A DNA stretch of 64,000 bases from Hoylesella loescheii DSM 19665 = JCM 12249 = ATCC 15930 (GCF_000378085.1 NZ_KB899210.1:124001-188000); one strand, 5' to 3'. Positions 11,393 through 20,547 are shown, counted from the stretch's first letter. Program-made: numbers and translations. Notes: generated by a model not told the origin, from the sequence alone.

Positions 11393-12466
11393 TTATTTGG
11401 CTTGCAGAGGATTCCAACCTTGGGCCGTAATCTCGAATTCGGAGCCGTCGCGAGCGACAAGTTGTTTGCCAAACTCTGGCTTCGTGATATGTCCGATGAG
11501 TTTTACACCCTCCATTTTTTCTATCTTGGCATGGTCGCCGATGGGTACGGTGAACAGTAACTCGTAGTCTTCGCCACCATTCATGGCGCAAGTTGTTACG
11601 TTCATGTTCATTTCTTCGGCCATCACCGCTGTCTGATAGTCGATGGGAATATTCTTTTCGAACACCCTACACCCGCAGTTGCTTTGGTCGCAGATATGCA
11701 AAAGCTCACTACTAAGCCCATCGGAAATATCCATCATGGCCGTAGGCTTAATGTTTGCTTCACGCAATCGCTTAATAATATCCCCTCGCGCTTCGGGCCT
11801 AAGCTGTCTTTGTAAGAGGTATTCTTTACCAGCAAAGTCGGGCTGAAAGGCCTTTAGCTGTTGCAGAGCCAGCTGATCGTTCTTCTTCTTAGCCTCGTCC
11901 ACCTGCTGGTAATACACGGTTTTCTCCCTTTCAAGCAGTTGCAGACCCATGTAAGCTGCGCCTAAGTCGCCTGAAACGCATATCAAATCGGTGTCTTTGG
12001 CACCATTGCGATATACGATTTCGCTCCTTGGTGCTTCGCCAATACAGGTGATGCTAACGGCCAATCCTGTGTAGGATGAGGTGGTGTCGCCACCAACGAT
12101 GTCTACTTTCCATTGTTCGCACGCAGCACGCAGTCCCGCATAAAACTCTTCGAGGTCTTCAACTTTAAAGCGTTTGCTTAACGCAAGGCTTACGATAAGT
12201 TGGCGCGGAGTGCCGTTCATGGCAAAAACGTCGCTGATGTTTACCTGTGCCGACTTGAACCCTAAGTGGTACATGTCGATGTAAGTAAGGTCGAAGTGCA
12301 CGCCTTCCATCAACATGTCGGTAGTTACAAGTACCTCGCTGTCGGGATAGTGCAGCACGGCGCAATCGTCGCCCACACCATATAGGGTTGCGTTGTTGGT
12401 GGTTTTAATGTCTTGCGTTAGGCGTTTTATCAGTCCAAATTCGCCAAGCGCGGATATTTCTGTCAT
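11393..12466 (-). CDS. thiL: Thiamine-monophosphate kinase
   Basis: A 357-residue ATP-dependent kinase converting thiamine monophosphate to thiamine pyrophosphate. Family motifs in order are GEFGLIKRL at the start, VGDDCAVL near residue 26, TTDMLMEGVHFDLTY near 47, GGDTTSS near 120, SGDLGAAY near 158, DISDGLSSE near 245 and GGEDYELLFTVP near 300. The acidic residues in these motifs bind Mg-ATP. No riboswitch is visible in front of it; it lies 58 bases downstream of pnp and is probably read from the sppA promoter. It is the last gene before the terminator at 11251-11287. Confidence 0.93.
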   Translation of the reverse strand: MTEISALGEFGLIKRLTQDIKTTNNATLYGVGDDCAVLHYPDSEVLVTTDMLMEGVHFDLTYIDMYHLGFKSAQVNISDVFAMNGTPRQLIVSLALSKRFKVEDLEEFYAGLRAACEQWKVDIVGGDTTSSYTGLAVSITCIGEAPRSEIVYRNGAKDTDLICVSGDLGAAYMGLQLLEREKTVYYQQVDEAKKKNDQLALQQLKAFQPDFAGKEYLLQRQLRPEARGDIIKRLREANIKPTAMMDISDGLSSELLHICDQSNCGCRVFEKNIPIDYQTAVMAEEMNMNVTTCAMNGGEDYELLFTVPIGDHAKIEKMEGVKLIGHITKPEFGKQLVARDGSEFEITAQGWNPLQAK

Positions 12467-12524
12467 TGTCTGTTACTTAATTTCGAGGGTGAAGGCCTGT
12501 TGTGAGCCTTTTCTTTCGAGTGGA

Positions 12525-13334
12525 TTAGCTACGTTTGATAATCTCTCTCATGATCTCGGTCATGAGCGGTTGAGCCTTATTGGCTGCCACTTGCACCTCT
12601 TCATGACTTACTTCTACGGGTTGGTCTTCCAATCCAAGGTCGGTAATGATGCTCATTCCAAACACTTTAATTCCACAATGGCGTGCCACGATAACCTCGG
12701 GAACAGTGCTCATGCCAACAGCATCGCCACCTAGTCGATGATACATCTTATATTCGGCTGGTGTTTCGAACGTGGGTCCTGATACGCCAACATAAACGCC
12801 ATGAACCACCCTGATGCCCTTTTCCTTGGCAATTTGGTCGGCTAGGTCGCGCAATTGCTTGTCATAAGCCTCGTGCATGTCGGGGAAACGAGGGCCGGTG
12901 GGGAAGTTCTTGCCACGCAAAGGATGTTCGGGGAAGAAGTTGATGTGGTCGTCGATAATCATCAAGTCGCCGATAACGAAGTTGGGGTTCATACCTCCCG
13001 ACGCGTTAGAAACGAACAGTGTCTCAATGCCTAGTTCGTACATCACGCGTTCGGGGAAAGTTACCTCCTTCATATCATAACCTTCATAGTAGTGGAAACG
13101 GCCTTCCATGGCCATGATATCTTTACCACCCAGTTTACCGAAGATTAGTTTTCCTGCGTGTCCTTCAACCGTAGACACAGGGAAGTTAGGTATCTCGTTG
13201 TACGGGAATTCGTATTTGTCAGTTATTTCTGAAGCTAATTGGCCCAGACCCGTTCCGAGAATGATTGCCGTTTTTGGGTTTGTTGTCATCCTTTGTTTTA
13301 ACCAGGATGCTGTTTCTTGAATTTTTTCGTACAT
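12525..13334 (-). CDS. punA: Purine nucleoside phosphorylase, trimeric type
   Basis: A 269-residue cytoplasmic enzyme that splits purine nucleosides with phosphate into base and ribose-1-phosphate. Motifs of the trimeric class are clear: [10 protein letters not shown] near residue 25, [10 protein letters not shown] near 82 (phosphate/substrate site), VSNASGGMN near 110, and [13 protein letters not shown] near 190 followed by [14 protein letters not shown]. The start [13 protein letters not shown] is the one expected for the family. Consequently its first 39 codons lie inside lpxK in another frame (13219-13334), an unusually long overlap. thiL follows 58 bases downstream. Confidence 0.93.
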   Translation of the reverse strand: MYEKIQETASWLKQRMTTNPKTAIILGTGLGQLASEITDKYEFPYNEIPNFPVSTVEGHAGKLIFGKLGGKDIMAMEGRFHYYEGYDMKEVTFPERVMYELGIETLFVSNASGGMNPNFVIGDLMIIDDHINFFPEHPLRGKNFPTGPRFPDMHEAYDKQLRDLADQIAKEKGIRVVHGVYVGVSGPTFETPAEYKMYHRLGGDAVGMSTVPEVIVARHCGIKVFGMSIITDLGLEDQPVEVSHEEVQVAANKAQPLMTEIMREIIKRS

Positions 13335-14397
13335 AGTTTATTATTTTGTTGTTAAATTCTTCTTCCTGTCCCAGCATGAATTGGATGCGAATGGGAAGGG
13401 CGTACATGCTTTCTTTCACCTCGTCTTCAAGACCTTCTACGAACTTGATGCGCGATGCATCCTTCTCGGTTGTAATGATAATCTTGGGCGATGGCAGTGC
13501 GGCGAACTTGCTGTTGATCTCCCGAACGTCTTTCTTAGAGAAGTTGTGGTGGTCGGGGAAAGCCAGTAAGTGTAGGTTGTAGTTATACACTTCCAAGTCG
13601 TGCTGCATCTGTTTGGGCGATGCAATGCCTGTAAGTAGCAATACGTTGCATGATTTTGGCAAGCTGTTGAGTGCAATCGAACTTGTTCCAAAAACCTGTT
13701 TAAGGTTGTCGTAAGCCAGCGTGGTAAAGTAAAGCGACTGGTAGGGGTAGAGGTCTAGCGCCTTCATCAGCACCCGATATTCCATTGGACGTAGGTCTTT
13801 GGGACATTTGGTGATAATCACGATGTCGGCTCTCGACTTACCTTCTTGCGGTTCGCGCAGACAGCCAGCAGGCAAAAGCTTATCGTAGATGATAAGTCGG
13901 TGGTAGTCGATAAGGAGAATGCTCACACCGGGTTTTACGTAGCGGTGTTGGTAAGCATCGTCTAACAGTATCACGTCGACATCTTTGGTTAGCCCATCGC
14001 TGGTTAACCTGTCTATGCCTCGTGTTCTTTTCTTATCCACGGCCACGTATATGTCGGGGAATTTCTGCTTTATTTGGTATGGTTCGTCGCCAATTTGCGA
14101 CATCGTACTGTCGTTGTCGGCCAACACATAGTCCTTACTCTTGCGTTTATATCCCCTTGAAAGTACGGCCACCTTCAGCTTATCTTTGAGCAACGACACA
14201 AGATATTCCACATGAGGAGTCTTTCCTGATCCACCCACAGTGATGTTACCCACCGAGATGACGGGTATGTCGAAAGCCCTAGATTTAAGTATGCCAAGCT
14301 TGAACATCAGGTTACGAAATCCTACGCCAAGCCCATAGAGCCAGCTTAAAGGTGTGAGCCATTCTCGGATTTTGATGAAATCGCCTTCTGTTCTCAT
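13219..14397 (-). CDS. lpxK: Tetraacyldisaccharide 4'-kinase
   Basis: A 392-residue inner-membrane kinase that adds the 4'-phosphate to the lipid A precursor. The P-loop [19 protein letters not shown] covers residues 48-66, and a hydrophobic N-terminal segment ([17 protein letters not shown]) precedes it. The DDAYQHRYV motif near residue 146 is typical. The recognisable family ends near residue 352. The last 38 residues, rich in K, N and S, are read from DNA that also encodes the pnp N-terminus in another frame. Either the tail is real and the two genes overlap by 116 bp, or lpxK lost its ancestral stop. It starts 9 bases after sppA. Confidence 0.92.
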   Translation of the reverse strand: MRTEGDFIKIREWLTPLSWLYGLGVGFRNLMFKLGILKSRAFDIPVISVGNITVGGSGKTPHVEYLVSLLKDKLKVAVLSRGYKRKSKDYVLADNDSTMSQIGDEPYQIKQKFPDIYVAVDKKRTRGIDRLTSDGLTKDVDVILLDDAYQHRYVKPGVSILLIDYHRLIIYDKLLPAGCLREPQEGKSRADIVIITKCPKDLRPMEYRVLMKALDLYPYQSLYFTTLAYDNLKQVFGTSSIALNSLPKSCNVLLLTGIASPKQMQHDLEVYNYNLHLLAFPDHHNFSKKDVREINSKFAALPSPKIIITTEKDASRIKFVEGLEDEVKESMYALPIRIQFMLGQEEEFNNKIINYVRKNSRNSILVKTKDDNKPKNGNHSRNGSGPISFRNN

Positions 14398-14406
14398 ATT
14401 TATATT

Positions 14407-16182
14407 CTATCTGATGTTAAGATCCATCGGCAGACGGGCCTGTATGGCTCCGCGCTGATTGATGTTGCGAATGAGCATAAATGGTTCGTAAGCAGCACCG
14501 AGGGTCAGGCGTAGCTGTTCGTCTAGGGTGTTACGGGGAACCACACTATTTAATATTTGGTCTTGCCAGCTGGCAGGTGCGGGGTATTCGGCCAAGCCAT
14601 AGTCTTTCAGTTTAGCCAATTGTGCAGCCTTCTCTACGGCCTCTTTGATGCCTCCAAGTTGGTCTACCAACTTTATTTTCACGGCATCGTTGCCCAACCA
14701 TACGCGTCCTTGCGCTATCTTGTCAATGTGGTCTACAGACATTTTCCTACCTTGCGAAACGCGATTGAGGAATGTGGCGTAACCGCGATTAACGTATCCT
14801 TGAAGCATGGCCATCTCTGTGGCGCTGAATGGACGTGCAGCTATGTTGCCAAAGGCGCTATTTGCGTTGGTTTTTACTTCGTCGAACTTCACACCTAGTT
14901 TTTCGGTTACCAGCCCGCTAAGGTCGGGGAATACGCCAAAAATGCCGATACTGCCCGTCAACGTGTTGGGTTCGGCCACAATCCAGTTAGCTCCGCAACT
15001 CATATAATAACCTCCCGAGGCAGCATAGTCGCCCATCGACACCACAACGGGCTTCTTTTTGCGCAGCTCTGTCACCTGATGCCAAATCTGTTCAGAGGCG
15101 TAAGCGTCGCCACCAGGTGAGTTCACGCGTAGCACAACGGCTTTGATGTCGTCGTCGTTTTTGAGGTCTTCCAAGTTTTTGCAAATATCTTTCGACACGA
15201 TATTGGTACTGTTGTTGAGCATTCCGCCTGGTGCAATCTGTACGATTTCACCCTCAGCGTAGTAGATGGCAATAGTTCCATCGTCGGTGTTAACGTCTTG
15301 TCGTACGTTACACATTTCCGTTACGCCAACTTGGTTGATGCTCTTGTCGGCATCGATGCGAAGAAGCTTCTTCACCTCACCCTTCACTTGGTCGGCATAA
15401 AGCAGCTTGTCTACAAAGCGTTTTCTAACAAGACTTTGTGCATCGGCAAAGAATTGGTATTCGTCGGCGTAGGTGTTAAGGGTGGGAATGCTTATCTTTC
15501 TGCTTTCGGAAACAGCCTTACAAACGTTGGCCCATAGTCCGTTGAGATACATAGACACTTGTAAGCGGTTGGCGTCGCTCATCTTCGTTTCGGTGAACAT
15601 CTCCGTTGCGCTCTTAAATGTACCTACTTTCGCCACCTGATACTTAATGCCGAATTTGGCGGCGAGGTCCTTAATATAATATGGTTGCGAGGCTAAACCA
15701 TGCCAATCTACCTGTCCTTGTGGGTTAAGGTAAATGTGGTTAGCCACCGATGCCACGTAATAGCAACCTTGGGTGTAAGTGTCGGCGTATGCTACAATCC
15801 ATTTGCCGCTCTTCTTGAAGTCGACTAGGGCGTCTCGTAGTTCTTGAAGCGTGGAGAAACCAGCAATTAGTGGCCCTCCTTCTAGGTAGATACCCTTAAT
15901 GTCGTCATTGTTTTTAGCTTTCTTGATGGCCAGCAACATGTCGTTGAGGCCTGTGTTTTCGATGGTATTTCCAGATAAGAAACCCAGTACGTTGGGAGCT
16001 GCCATCTCGTTGATGCTACCCGATAGGTTAATGGTTAATACGGAATTGTCTTTCAGTTTGGTTTCTGTGTCTGTTGAAGCAATCATTCCAATGATGCTCA
16101 TCATCATAAAGGCGAAACTAATTGCACAGAATAGGAAAATTCCGAGAACGGTGGCAAGTACACTTTTAAAAAAATCTTTCAT
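14407..16182 (-). CDS. sppA: Signal peptide peptidase SppA, 67-kDa type
   Basis: A 591-residue membrane-anchored serine protease that degrades cleaved signal peptides in the envelope. One N-terminal membrane segment (about residues 8-34) is followed by two tandem S49 domains. The catalytic pair is visible: K190 in GTFKS in the first domain and S389 in AASGGYY in the second, matching the long E. coli form rather than the short Bacillus form. It is the first gene of a run with lpxK, pnp and thiL. A minus-strand -7 element TAACTTTGC at 16305-16313 probably serves it, leaving a leader of about 115 bases; its -33 box is unclear. Confidence 0.95.
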   Translation of the reverse strand: MKDFFKSVLATVLGIFLFCAISFAFMMMSIIGMIASTDTETKLKDNSVLTINLSGSINEMAAPNVLGFLSGNTIENTGLNDMLLAIKKAKNNDDIKGIYLEGGPLIAGFSTLQELRDALVDFKKSGKWIVAYADTYTQGCYYVASVANHIYLNPQGQVDWHGLASQPYYIKDLAAKFGIKYQVAKVGTFKSATEMFTETKMSDANRLQVSMYLNGLWANVCKAVSESRKISIPTLNTYADEYQFFADAQSLVRKRFVDKLLYADQVKGEVKKLLRIDADKSINQVGVTEMCNVRQDVNTDDGTIAIYYAEGEIVQIAPGGMLNNSTNIVSKDICKNLEDLKNDDDIKAVVLRVNSPGGDAYASEQIWHQVTELRKKKPVVVSMGDYAASGGYYMSCGANWIVAEPNTLTGSIGIFGVFPDLSGLVTEKLGVKFDEVKTNANSAFGNIAARPFSATEMAMLQGYVNRGYATFLNRVSQGRKMSVDHIDKIAQGRVWLGNDAVKIKLVDQLGGIKEAVEKAAQLAKLKDYGLAEYPAPASWQDQILNSVVPRNTLDEQLRLTLGAAYEPFMLIRNINQRGAIQARLPMDLNIR

Positions 16183-16642
16183 ATAACAATGATATAATAG
16201 GTTGTGTTTAAGCTACGCCGTTGGGCAAGGCTAAATATAATAACGTAGACGCGCCGCTATGTGGTGTGGTTCGCCTAGATAGCAGTGCTTAGACACGTTA
16301 TCATGCAAAGTTATCGATTTTACATTGAAAGGCCTCATCTTTTTAGTGTTTTTTAAGGCACACATGTTAAAATCCGCGCTTTGCATCATGTTTTGTCGTT
16401 TATACGATATTGCGTTTTAAAGCTTAGTTTTCGTAATTTAATCTTTCTTGTTGTCTAGTAGTTTGAAGGAAAGGAGGGTGTCTAATTCGTTGCCTTGCTT
16501 ATAAGTTTCGTCTTGTTCTTGCGGATTTATCCATGATCTTTTGTTTTGCCTGGTATATCTGCGTTTGTGTTTTCTTGTGCTTTGAAGTATGCGTGCTTGT
16601 TGCTTAATGCCTGTATGAGCAGGACAGAAGTATGGTTCTAAT

Positions 16643-16862
16643 ATGAAAAAACCTAGTGCCTATTGTGGAGCACAAGGCTTTACCGAACGACAGGCCATGC
16701 TCTGCACGTCCACTTTTTGTGGTGTCAACGGTTTCAGAGGGGGCTTTTTCGTCTGTGTATATTGCTTCAATATCACTGCAAAAGGCATGTCTACTGAAGC
16801 AGTTGATGAAAAGAAAAGATGTCGGAATGAAATCAAGTATACCAAGCTTTACGGCTAGCTAG
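16643..16862. other. Compact block open in three frames, unknown origin
   Basis: Within the 1-kb gap between sppA and the C10 protease, this block is open on the plus strand at 16643-16858 (71 codons) and 16656-16862 (68 codons), and on the minus strand at 16660-16845 (61 codons). None has a promoter or a recognisable domain. Overlapping open frames with no domain suggest a conserved or recently inserted noncoding repeat, not a gene. I have a vague, unverified memory of similar short predicted peptides in Prevotella annotations. It directly abuts palindrome array D. The gap from 16183 to 16642 holds only the sppA -7 element. Confidence 0.3.
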
Positions 16863-17005
16863 TGCACTACAAAGGGTCTTGTACTGTGAATACAAGTCTT
16901 TTGTAGCGAGACTACAAGCTTTTTGTAGTGTGGCTACAACTTGCTTGTAGTGTGACTACAACTTGTTTGTAGTGGCACTACAAAGGGTCTTGTACTGACA
17001 CGTTG
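16858..17005 (+). repeat. 22-bp phased palindrome array, copy D (TGTAG type)
   Basis: Units TGTAC/TGTAG-n5-ATACA/CTACA start at 16880, 16902, 16924, 16946 and 16968, exactly 22 bp apart, for example TGTAGTGTGACTACA. Flanking partial units at about 16858 and 16991 are set off by an 8-base spacer AAGGGTCT. As a result the array is bounded by an exact 23-base direct repeat (16864-16886 and 16975-16997). The unit geometry (15 + 7) is that of copies A, B and C, but the arms are TGTAG/CTACA instead of TGGAA/TTCCA. The 43-bp tail of the other copies is not clearly present. It lies 190 bp past the C10 protease stop. Confidence 0.8.
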
Positions 17006-17013
17006 ATGAAATA

Positions 17014-17030
17014 ATGCCCAGTAAGGGCAT
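17014..17030. terminator. Small stem-loop downstream of the C10 protease
   Basis: ATGCCC and GGGCAT pair around a 5-base loop. On the minus strand the stem is followed by TATTTC, so it could be a weak terminator for the C10 protease transcript, 165 bases past the stop. The stem is short. Confidence 0.3.
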
Positions 17031-17194
17031 ACTAGACGTGACGGGGAGAATGGGCTTTCTACCTATGGAAGAAGCACTTAAAGCATGCATTCCCTGTTTA
17101 AACTGGCTGCATAATATCGTGAACAAGTCCACATAGCTTACCTTATTTATCGGTTTCGGGTATACGAACACACCCAAAGAAAAAAGCAACTAGC

Positions 17195-18754
17195 CTATTT
17201 CTCTTTTGTGCTTAGGCTTACATTAGTGTTCAGCGTGTAGTCTAAGTTCCTGTCCTTCCAATCGTAAGACTCGACACTAACCTTGTGTTTAGAGAGCACC
17301 AGTGTTTGGGTATTGCTGTAAGCGATAGGTTGCCAACCCGAAAACTTATCGGGTTTGGCCATCAACTCGTTGAACACAGGCATGATGGTGTATTTGCCGT
17401 TAGGTAGTTCGGAGAGGTTGATGTTGTTAAATCGCAAGTCTTTGGTAACGTGCATGCTGGTCCATTGTAAGGCGGGGTCTTTAAATTCCACTACTTTTAC
17501 CAGCTTTCCTTTCTTGTTATACACGGCCAAACCTACCTTCCCGGTGAAGAGACCAAGTTCGCCATTGCTCTCGTTGTATGTTCCGATGTTTTTTAAGCTT
17601 GCTTGTATGGGGAAGTTTCTTGGCACTTCGTTTTGCAAAAACCTAAACGCGTCGATGGCTTCGGCCTCTAGCTCCCTCACCTTTTTAAATTGAGGATGGT
17701 TGCCTGTTTTGGGATGAGCCAGCACCGCTTCCATTTCGAGGGCGAAAAAGTCTGTTCCAAACACATCGTCATCTAGTGGAGTGTAGAGCGTTGAGAGATC
17801 AAACCAACCATCGTTCTCGCCTGCCCATCCCCAATTTACATGGATGTAACCTTGCTTGTCGATGCCATCGAGTAAGAACGAGTGACTGCTTTCGCCGATG
17901 AGTACGGGGTAGCCGTTGGCCAATTCGTTTACCACCAGTTCGTAGAACATACCTTTGGGCATGTATTCCTTGTTGAGATGCTTTACCGAATATTCGAAGT
18001 TCTTGCGCAGTGCGTCTAATGCCCATTGCATGTTCGACATGCTTCCTGTGGCTTCGTACTTCATGTTAACGGCTTTTCCTACATCGCTAAGCAACACGCC
18101 AACTGCGTCTTTACCCGCATCGTCCATTTGTTGGCTGGTGTCTTTAATCTTATTCCATAGGTATATGCTACTTTTTTGGGCATGAGTTCCTGAGGAATTG
18201 ATAAATTCGGAGGGACGTTTTTGTGGCCATTTGTTGTGATACATCAGTTGCGAAAGTGCAGTTGCCACGCATCCAGTAGGCATATTAACGTCTTTGGCTT
18301 TGGGTGTGTGTATCTTAAAGGGCATTTCTTGGTTCCATGCACAAGACAAAAGGGGACTTATCGGTTTCTTCACATGCAACTTTAACTTTGAAAATCCAAG
18401 TCTGTTGCAGCGATAGGCCTTTACCATCAGTTCGTAATGGCGAAGTAGCGAATAAAAATAGTCGGGTAGGCGAGCATCGTTGGCGGTGAATCTGTTGCCA
18501 TAACCAATTATCTCGGGCAAGTCGCTTTCGCCCGAAACGATTACAAAACCTTTGTGACCAGTGTTGGTGAAGATATAAAAGGTTGGGTCGCCATCGGCCT
18601 TTAAGGTACTTCTGTTGATGAGTTCGGGCTTTGCAAAGTACTTTCGGGCAACGTTGAACGCCTGCTGTTGACTAACCTGAGCCGCTTTGGCGCAGGCCAT
18701 CAAAGCCAAAAACGCAATGAGGAGGCATGCCTTCCGGGTGTTATTATTTTTCAT
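17195..18754 (-). CDS. C10 (streptopain/SpeB-type) cysteine protease
   Basis: A 519-residue secreted protease precursor. Residues 1-25 form a signal peptide (LLIAFLALMACAKA); LMAC could also serve as a lipobox, so lipid anchoring is possible. A Spi-type prodomain with VSQQQAFNVARKYF follows. In the C10 catalytic domain the nucleophile is C162 in PTGCVATALSQLMYHNKWP and the histidine is H291 in ESSHSFLLDG, followed by HVNWGWAGENDGWF. The last 180 residues form an extra beta domain without the type IX secretion sorting signal I would expect. The start at 18754 is preferred over an upstream in-frame codon at 18784 because it opens the signal peptide. It stands alone with its own promoter. A role in nutrient or host protein degradation is inference. 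Confidence 0.92.
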   Translation of the reverse strand: MKNNNTRKACLLIAFLALMACAKAAQVSQQQAFNVARKYFAKPELINRSTLKADGDPTFYIFTNTGHKGFVIVSGESDLPEIIGYGNRFTANDARLPDYFYSLLRHYELMVKAYRCNRLGFSKLKLHVKKPISPLLSCAWNQEMPFKIHTPKAKDVNMPTGCVATALSQLMYHNKWPQKRPSEFINSSGTHAQKSSIYLWNKIKDTSQQMDDAGKDAVGVLLSDVGKAVNMKYEATGSMSNMQWALDALRKNFEYSVKHLNKEYMPKGMFYELVVNELANGYPVLIGESSHSFLLDGIDKQGYIHVNWGWAGENDGWFDLSTLYTPLDDDVFGTDFFALEMEAVLAHPKTGNHPQFKKVRELEAEAIDAFRFLQNEVPRNFPIQASLKNIGTYNESNGELGLFTGKVGLAVYNKKGKLVKVVEFKDPALQWTSMHVTKDLRFNNINLSELPNGKYTIMPVFNELMAKPDKFSGWQPIAYSNTQTLVLSKHKVSVESYDWKDRNLDYTLNTNVSLSTKEK

Positions 18755-18874
18755 GTTGTCTTGGTACAAGAAAGTTGTTGTCAAGGTTTTATTCCCCTAA
18801 ATGATGTTCATGGCTATTGGGGCCTTTAATGGGCGTCTTTCATGGGGTGTACACCTTTGATGATATTAGGTGTT

Positions 18875-18907
18875 GCAAAGATAGATAAAAGTTATTTATT
18901 TTACAAA
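18875..18907 (-). promoter_or_regulatory. Promoter for the C10 protease
   Basis: On the minus strand a -33 TTTG lies at 18907-18904, then a 20-base spacer, then TATCTTTGC at 18883-18875. Both boxes match the Bacteroidetes consensus. The leader to the ATG at 18754 would be about 115 bases. Confidence 0.8.
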
Positions 18908-19014
18908 TAATGTGGTGTGTTTGTTCAGTATTTAGTATTTATTTACCATTTACTTTTCGATTATTCGGTTAAGGTTGAGTGCTTTAAGGAGGATGAAAAG
19001 GGTATATGACGAAA

Positions 19015-19046
19015 AACGTTCCTTTCCGTAAATGGAAAGGAACGTT
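19015..19046 (-). terminator. Intrinsic terminator of tRNA-His
   Basis: A perfect 13-bp stem, AACGTTCCTTTCC with its complement, around a 6-base loop. On the minus strand it is followed by TTTTTC, giving the U-run of an intrinsic terminator. It starts nine bases beyond the 3' end of the tRNA gene. Confidence 0.92.
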
Positions 19047-19055
19047 AATGGGGTG

Positions 19056-19130
19056 GGTGGCTAGTCGGATTCGAACCGACGACATTCAGAACCACAATCT
19101 GACGCTCTAACCTACTGAACTATAGCCACC
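19056..19130 (-). tRNA. tRNA-His (anticodon GTG)
   Basis: The minus strand folds as a 75-base tRNA. The acceptor stem is GTGGCTA/TAGCCAC, preceded by an encoded G at position -1 that faces C73, the identity pair of histidine tRNAs. The D-arm is GTTC-AGTAGGTTA-GAGC. The anticodon stem TCAGA/TCTGA closes the loop TTGTGGT with anticodon GTG. The T-arm contains GGTTCGAATCC. CCA is not encoded. It has its own promoter and terminator and no neighbouring RNA genes. Confidence 0.97.
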
Positions 19131-19158
19131 GTGTTAGACCTCTTTTCTGAAATCGATT

Positions 19159-19191
19159 GCAAAGGTATAGTTTTTATTTGGATATACCAAA
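19159..19191 (-). promoter_or_regulatory. Promoter for tRNA-His
   Basis: On the minus strand TTTG at 19191-19188, a 20-base spacer and TACCTTTGC at 19167-19159 form a full consensus promoter about 28 bases before the mature tRNA 5' end. Confidence 0.85.
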
Positions 19192-19295
19192 TGTTGAGTA
19201 CGCTTTTTTGTCGTTATCGGTTATATTTTGGCGTGTAGAACAAATTTTGATGGCTTTTCGCTTGCATGTAGCCCGAAATACAAGCAAACATATGG

Positions 19296-20219
19296 CTAGC
19301 CCTTGGAGCCAAAGTATAGGCAGAGCATGCCTAGCAGAACAAGAAATAAGTCGAAGGCTTTGCGTTTGAGGTTTTTCTCTTGAAAGACGAGCGCACCAAA
19401 CAAGAATGATACCAAAACGCTGCCTCGCCTTACCATCGACACGATGGAGATCATGGCTTGTGGCTGGCTTAGGGCGTAGTAGTAGGCAAAGTCTGCTGCG
19501 CAGAGAAATAAACTGATCATTACGATTGACCACCGCCATTGAAAGGGTTGGGTGGTTTTGCGCTTGGGATACCATAGCACGAGCGACACAATGGCCATCA
19601 TGCCGCACTGGTATAGGTTGTACCAGCTTTGCACAGCCATCTTATCTAGCCCCATTCCACCTTGTTCTGTCGGGCTTAGCAGGTACTTATCGTATAGTCC
19701 GCTGCATGCGCCTAGCACTGCGGCCAGTGCAATAGCGTATATCCACTTATTGTGTTTGAAGTCGATACCTTCTTTTTTGCCGCTCCTGCTTAAAAGGAAA
19801 AAGGAGCAAATGGCCAACGCTACGCCCATCCATTGTAGTAAATAGAGTTGTTCGCCATAAACAAGCATCGCACCAATAAGGACCAGTACTGGGCGTGTGG
19901 CATTTATTGGGCCTACGATAGTTAGTGGAAGGTGTTTCATGCCTATATATCCGAAAATCCATGAAGACAGTACCAACATGCTCTTAAAGAAGATGTAAGC
20001 ATGTGTAGATAAGCTGGTGGCCGACACGTAGAACATGTTGGTGGGCGAAAACCAACCTAAACGACTGCCGAGGATAAAGGGAATGAAAATGAGCGATGAG
20101 AAAACGGTGTTGAGAAACAACACGGGGAGAATGGCATTACCTTTCAACGACAGTTTCTTAAAAACATCGTAGAATCCTAGAAGGGTGGCCGAAAGAAAGG
20201 CTAAGAGTAACCAAAGCAT
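19296..20219 (-). CDS. EamA/DMT-family inner-membrane transporter
   Basis: A 307-residue protein with about ten hydrophobic helices in two halves, the hallmark of drug/metabolite transporters of the EamA type. It begins MLWLLLAFLSATLLGFYDVFKKLSLKG. The first half ends with a loop carrying SRSGKKEGID, and the second half starts IYAIALAAVLGACSGLYDKYLL. The substrate cannot be read from the sequence; members export amino acids, nucleosides or other metabolites. The gene is separated from truA by a repeat-rich 307-bp gap and is probably transcribed alone. No obvious -7 box is seen in that gap. Confidence 0.85.
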   Translation of the reverse strand: MLWLLLAFLSATLLGFYDVFKKLSLKGNAILPVLFLNTVFSSLIFIPFILGSRLGWFSPTNMFYVSATSLSTHAYIFFKSMLVLSSWIFGYIGMKHLPLTIVGPINATRPVLVLIGAMLVYGEQLYLLQWMGVALAICSFFLLSRSGKKEGIDFKHNKWIYAIALAAVLGACSGLYDKYLLSPTEQGGMGLDKMAVQSWYNLYQCGMMAIVSLVLWYPKRKTTQPFQWRWSIVMISLFLCAADFAYYYALSQPQAMISIVSMVRRGSVLVSFLFGALVFQEKNLKRKAFDLFLVLLGMLCLYFGSKG

Positions 20220-20249
20220 GTGGATTTGTTATGTTGTGGAGGAGTTGTT

Positions 20250-20547
20250 GAGTTTCTGAGTTCGTGAATATTTAAGTTTTGGGGTTGCTGAACTTATGAA
20301 CTCGTGGTTTCGCGAGCTTATAAACTCACGAACAAACAAACTCGTGAATCCAATAACTCATAGACTTATAAACTCACGAACTTAAAAACTCGAATTAATA
20401 TTGTACGTCTTCAAAGTAATAACTTATAGCCTCATAAACTCATGAACTCAAAAACTTAAATTAATATTGTACGTCTTCAAAGTAATAACTTATAGCCTCA
20501 TAAACTCATGAACTTAAAAACTCAAATTAATATTGTACGTCTTCGAG
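20250..20547. repeat. 66-bp tandem repeat copying the truA 3' end, with older degenerate copies
   Basis: Three matching words, ATTAATATTGTACGTCTTC, start at 20394, 20460 and 20526, exactly 66 bp apart; the third is the genuine end of truA. The two complete intervening units differ at only a few positions. On the minus strand each copy re-encodes the truA ending EDVQY-stop. The left part (20250-20393) contains looser repeats of the words AACTCACGAAC, CTTATAAACTC and AACTCGTGAA, suggesting earlier rounds of duplication. The repeats fill the gap between truA and the DMT transporter gene. Confidence 0.85.

Noticed and set aside
16183-17194. An insertion sequence in the sppA to C10 protease gap
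   Set aside because: No transposase fragment, terminal inverted repeats or target duplication could be found; the structure is explained by the palindrome array and an unknown block.
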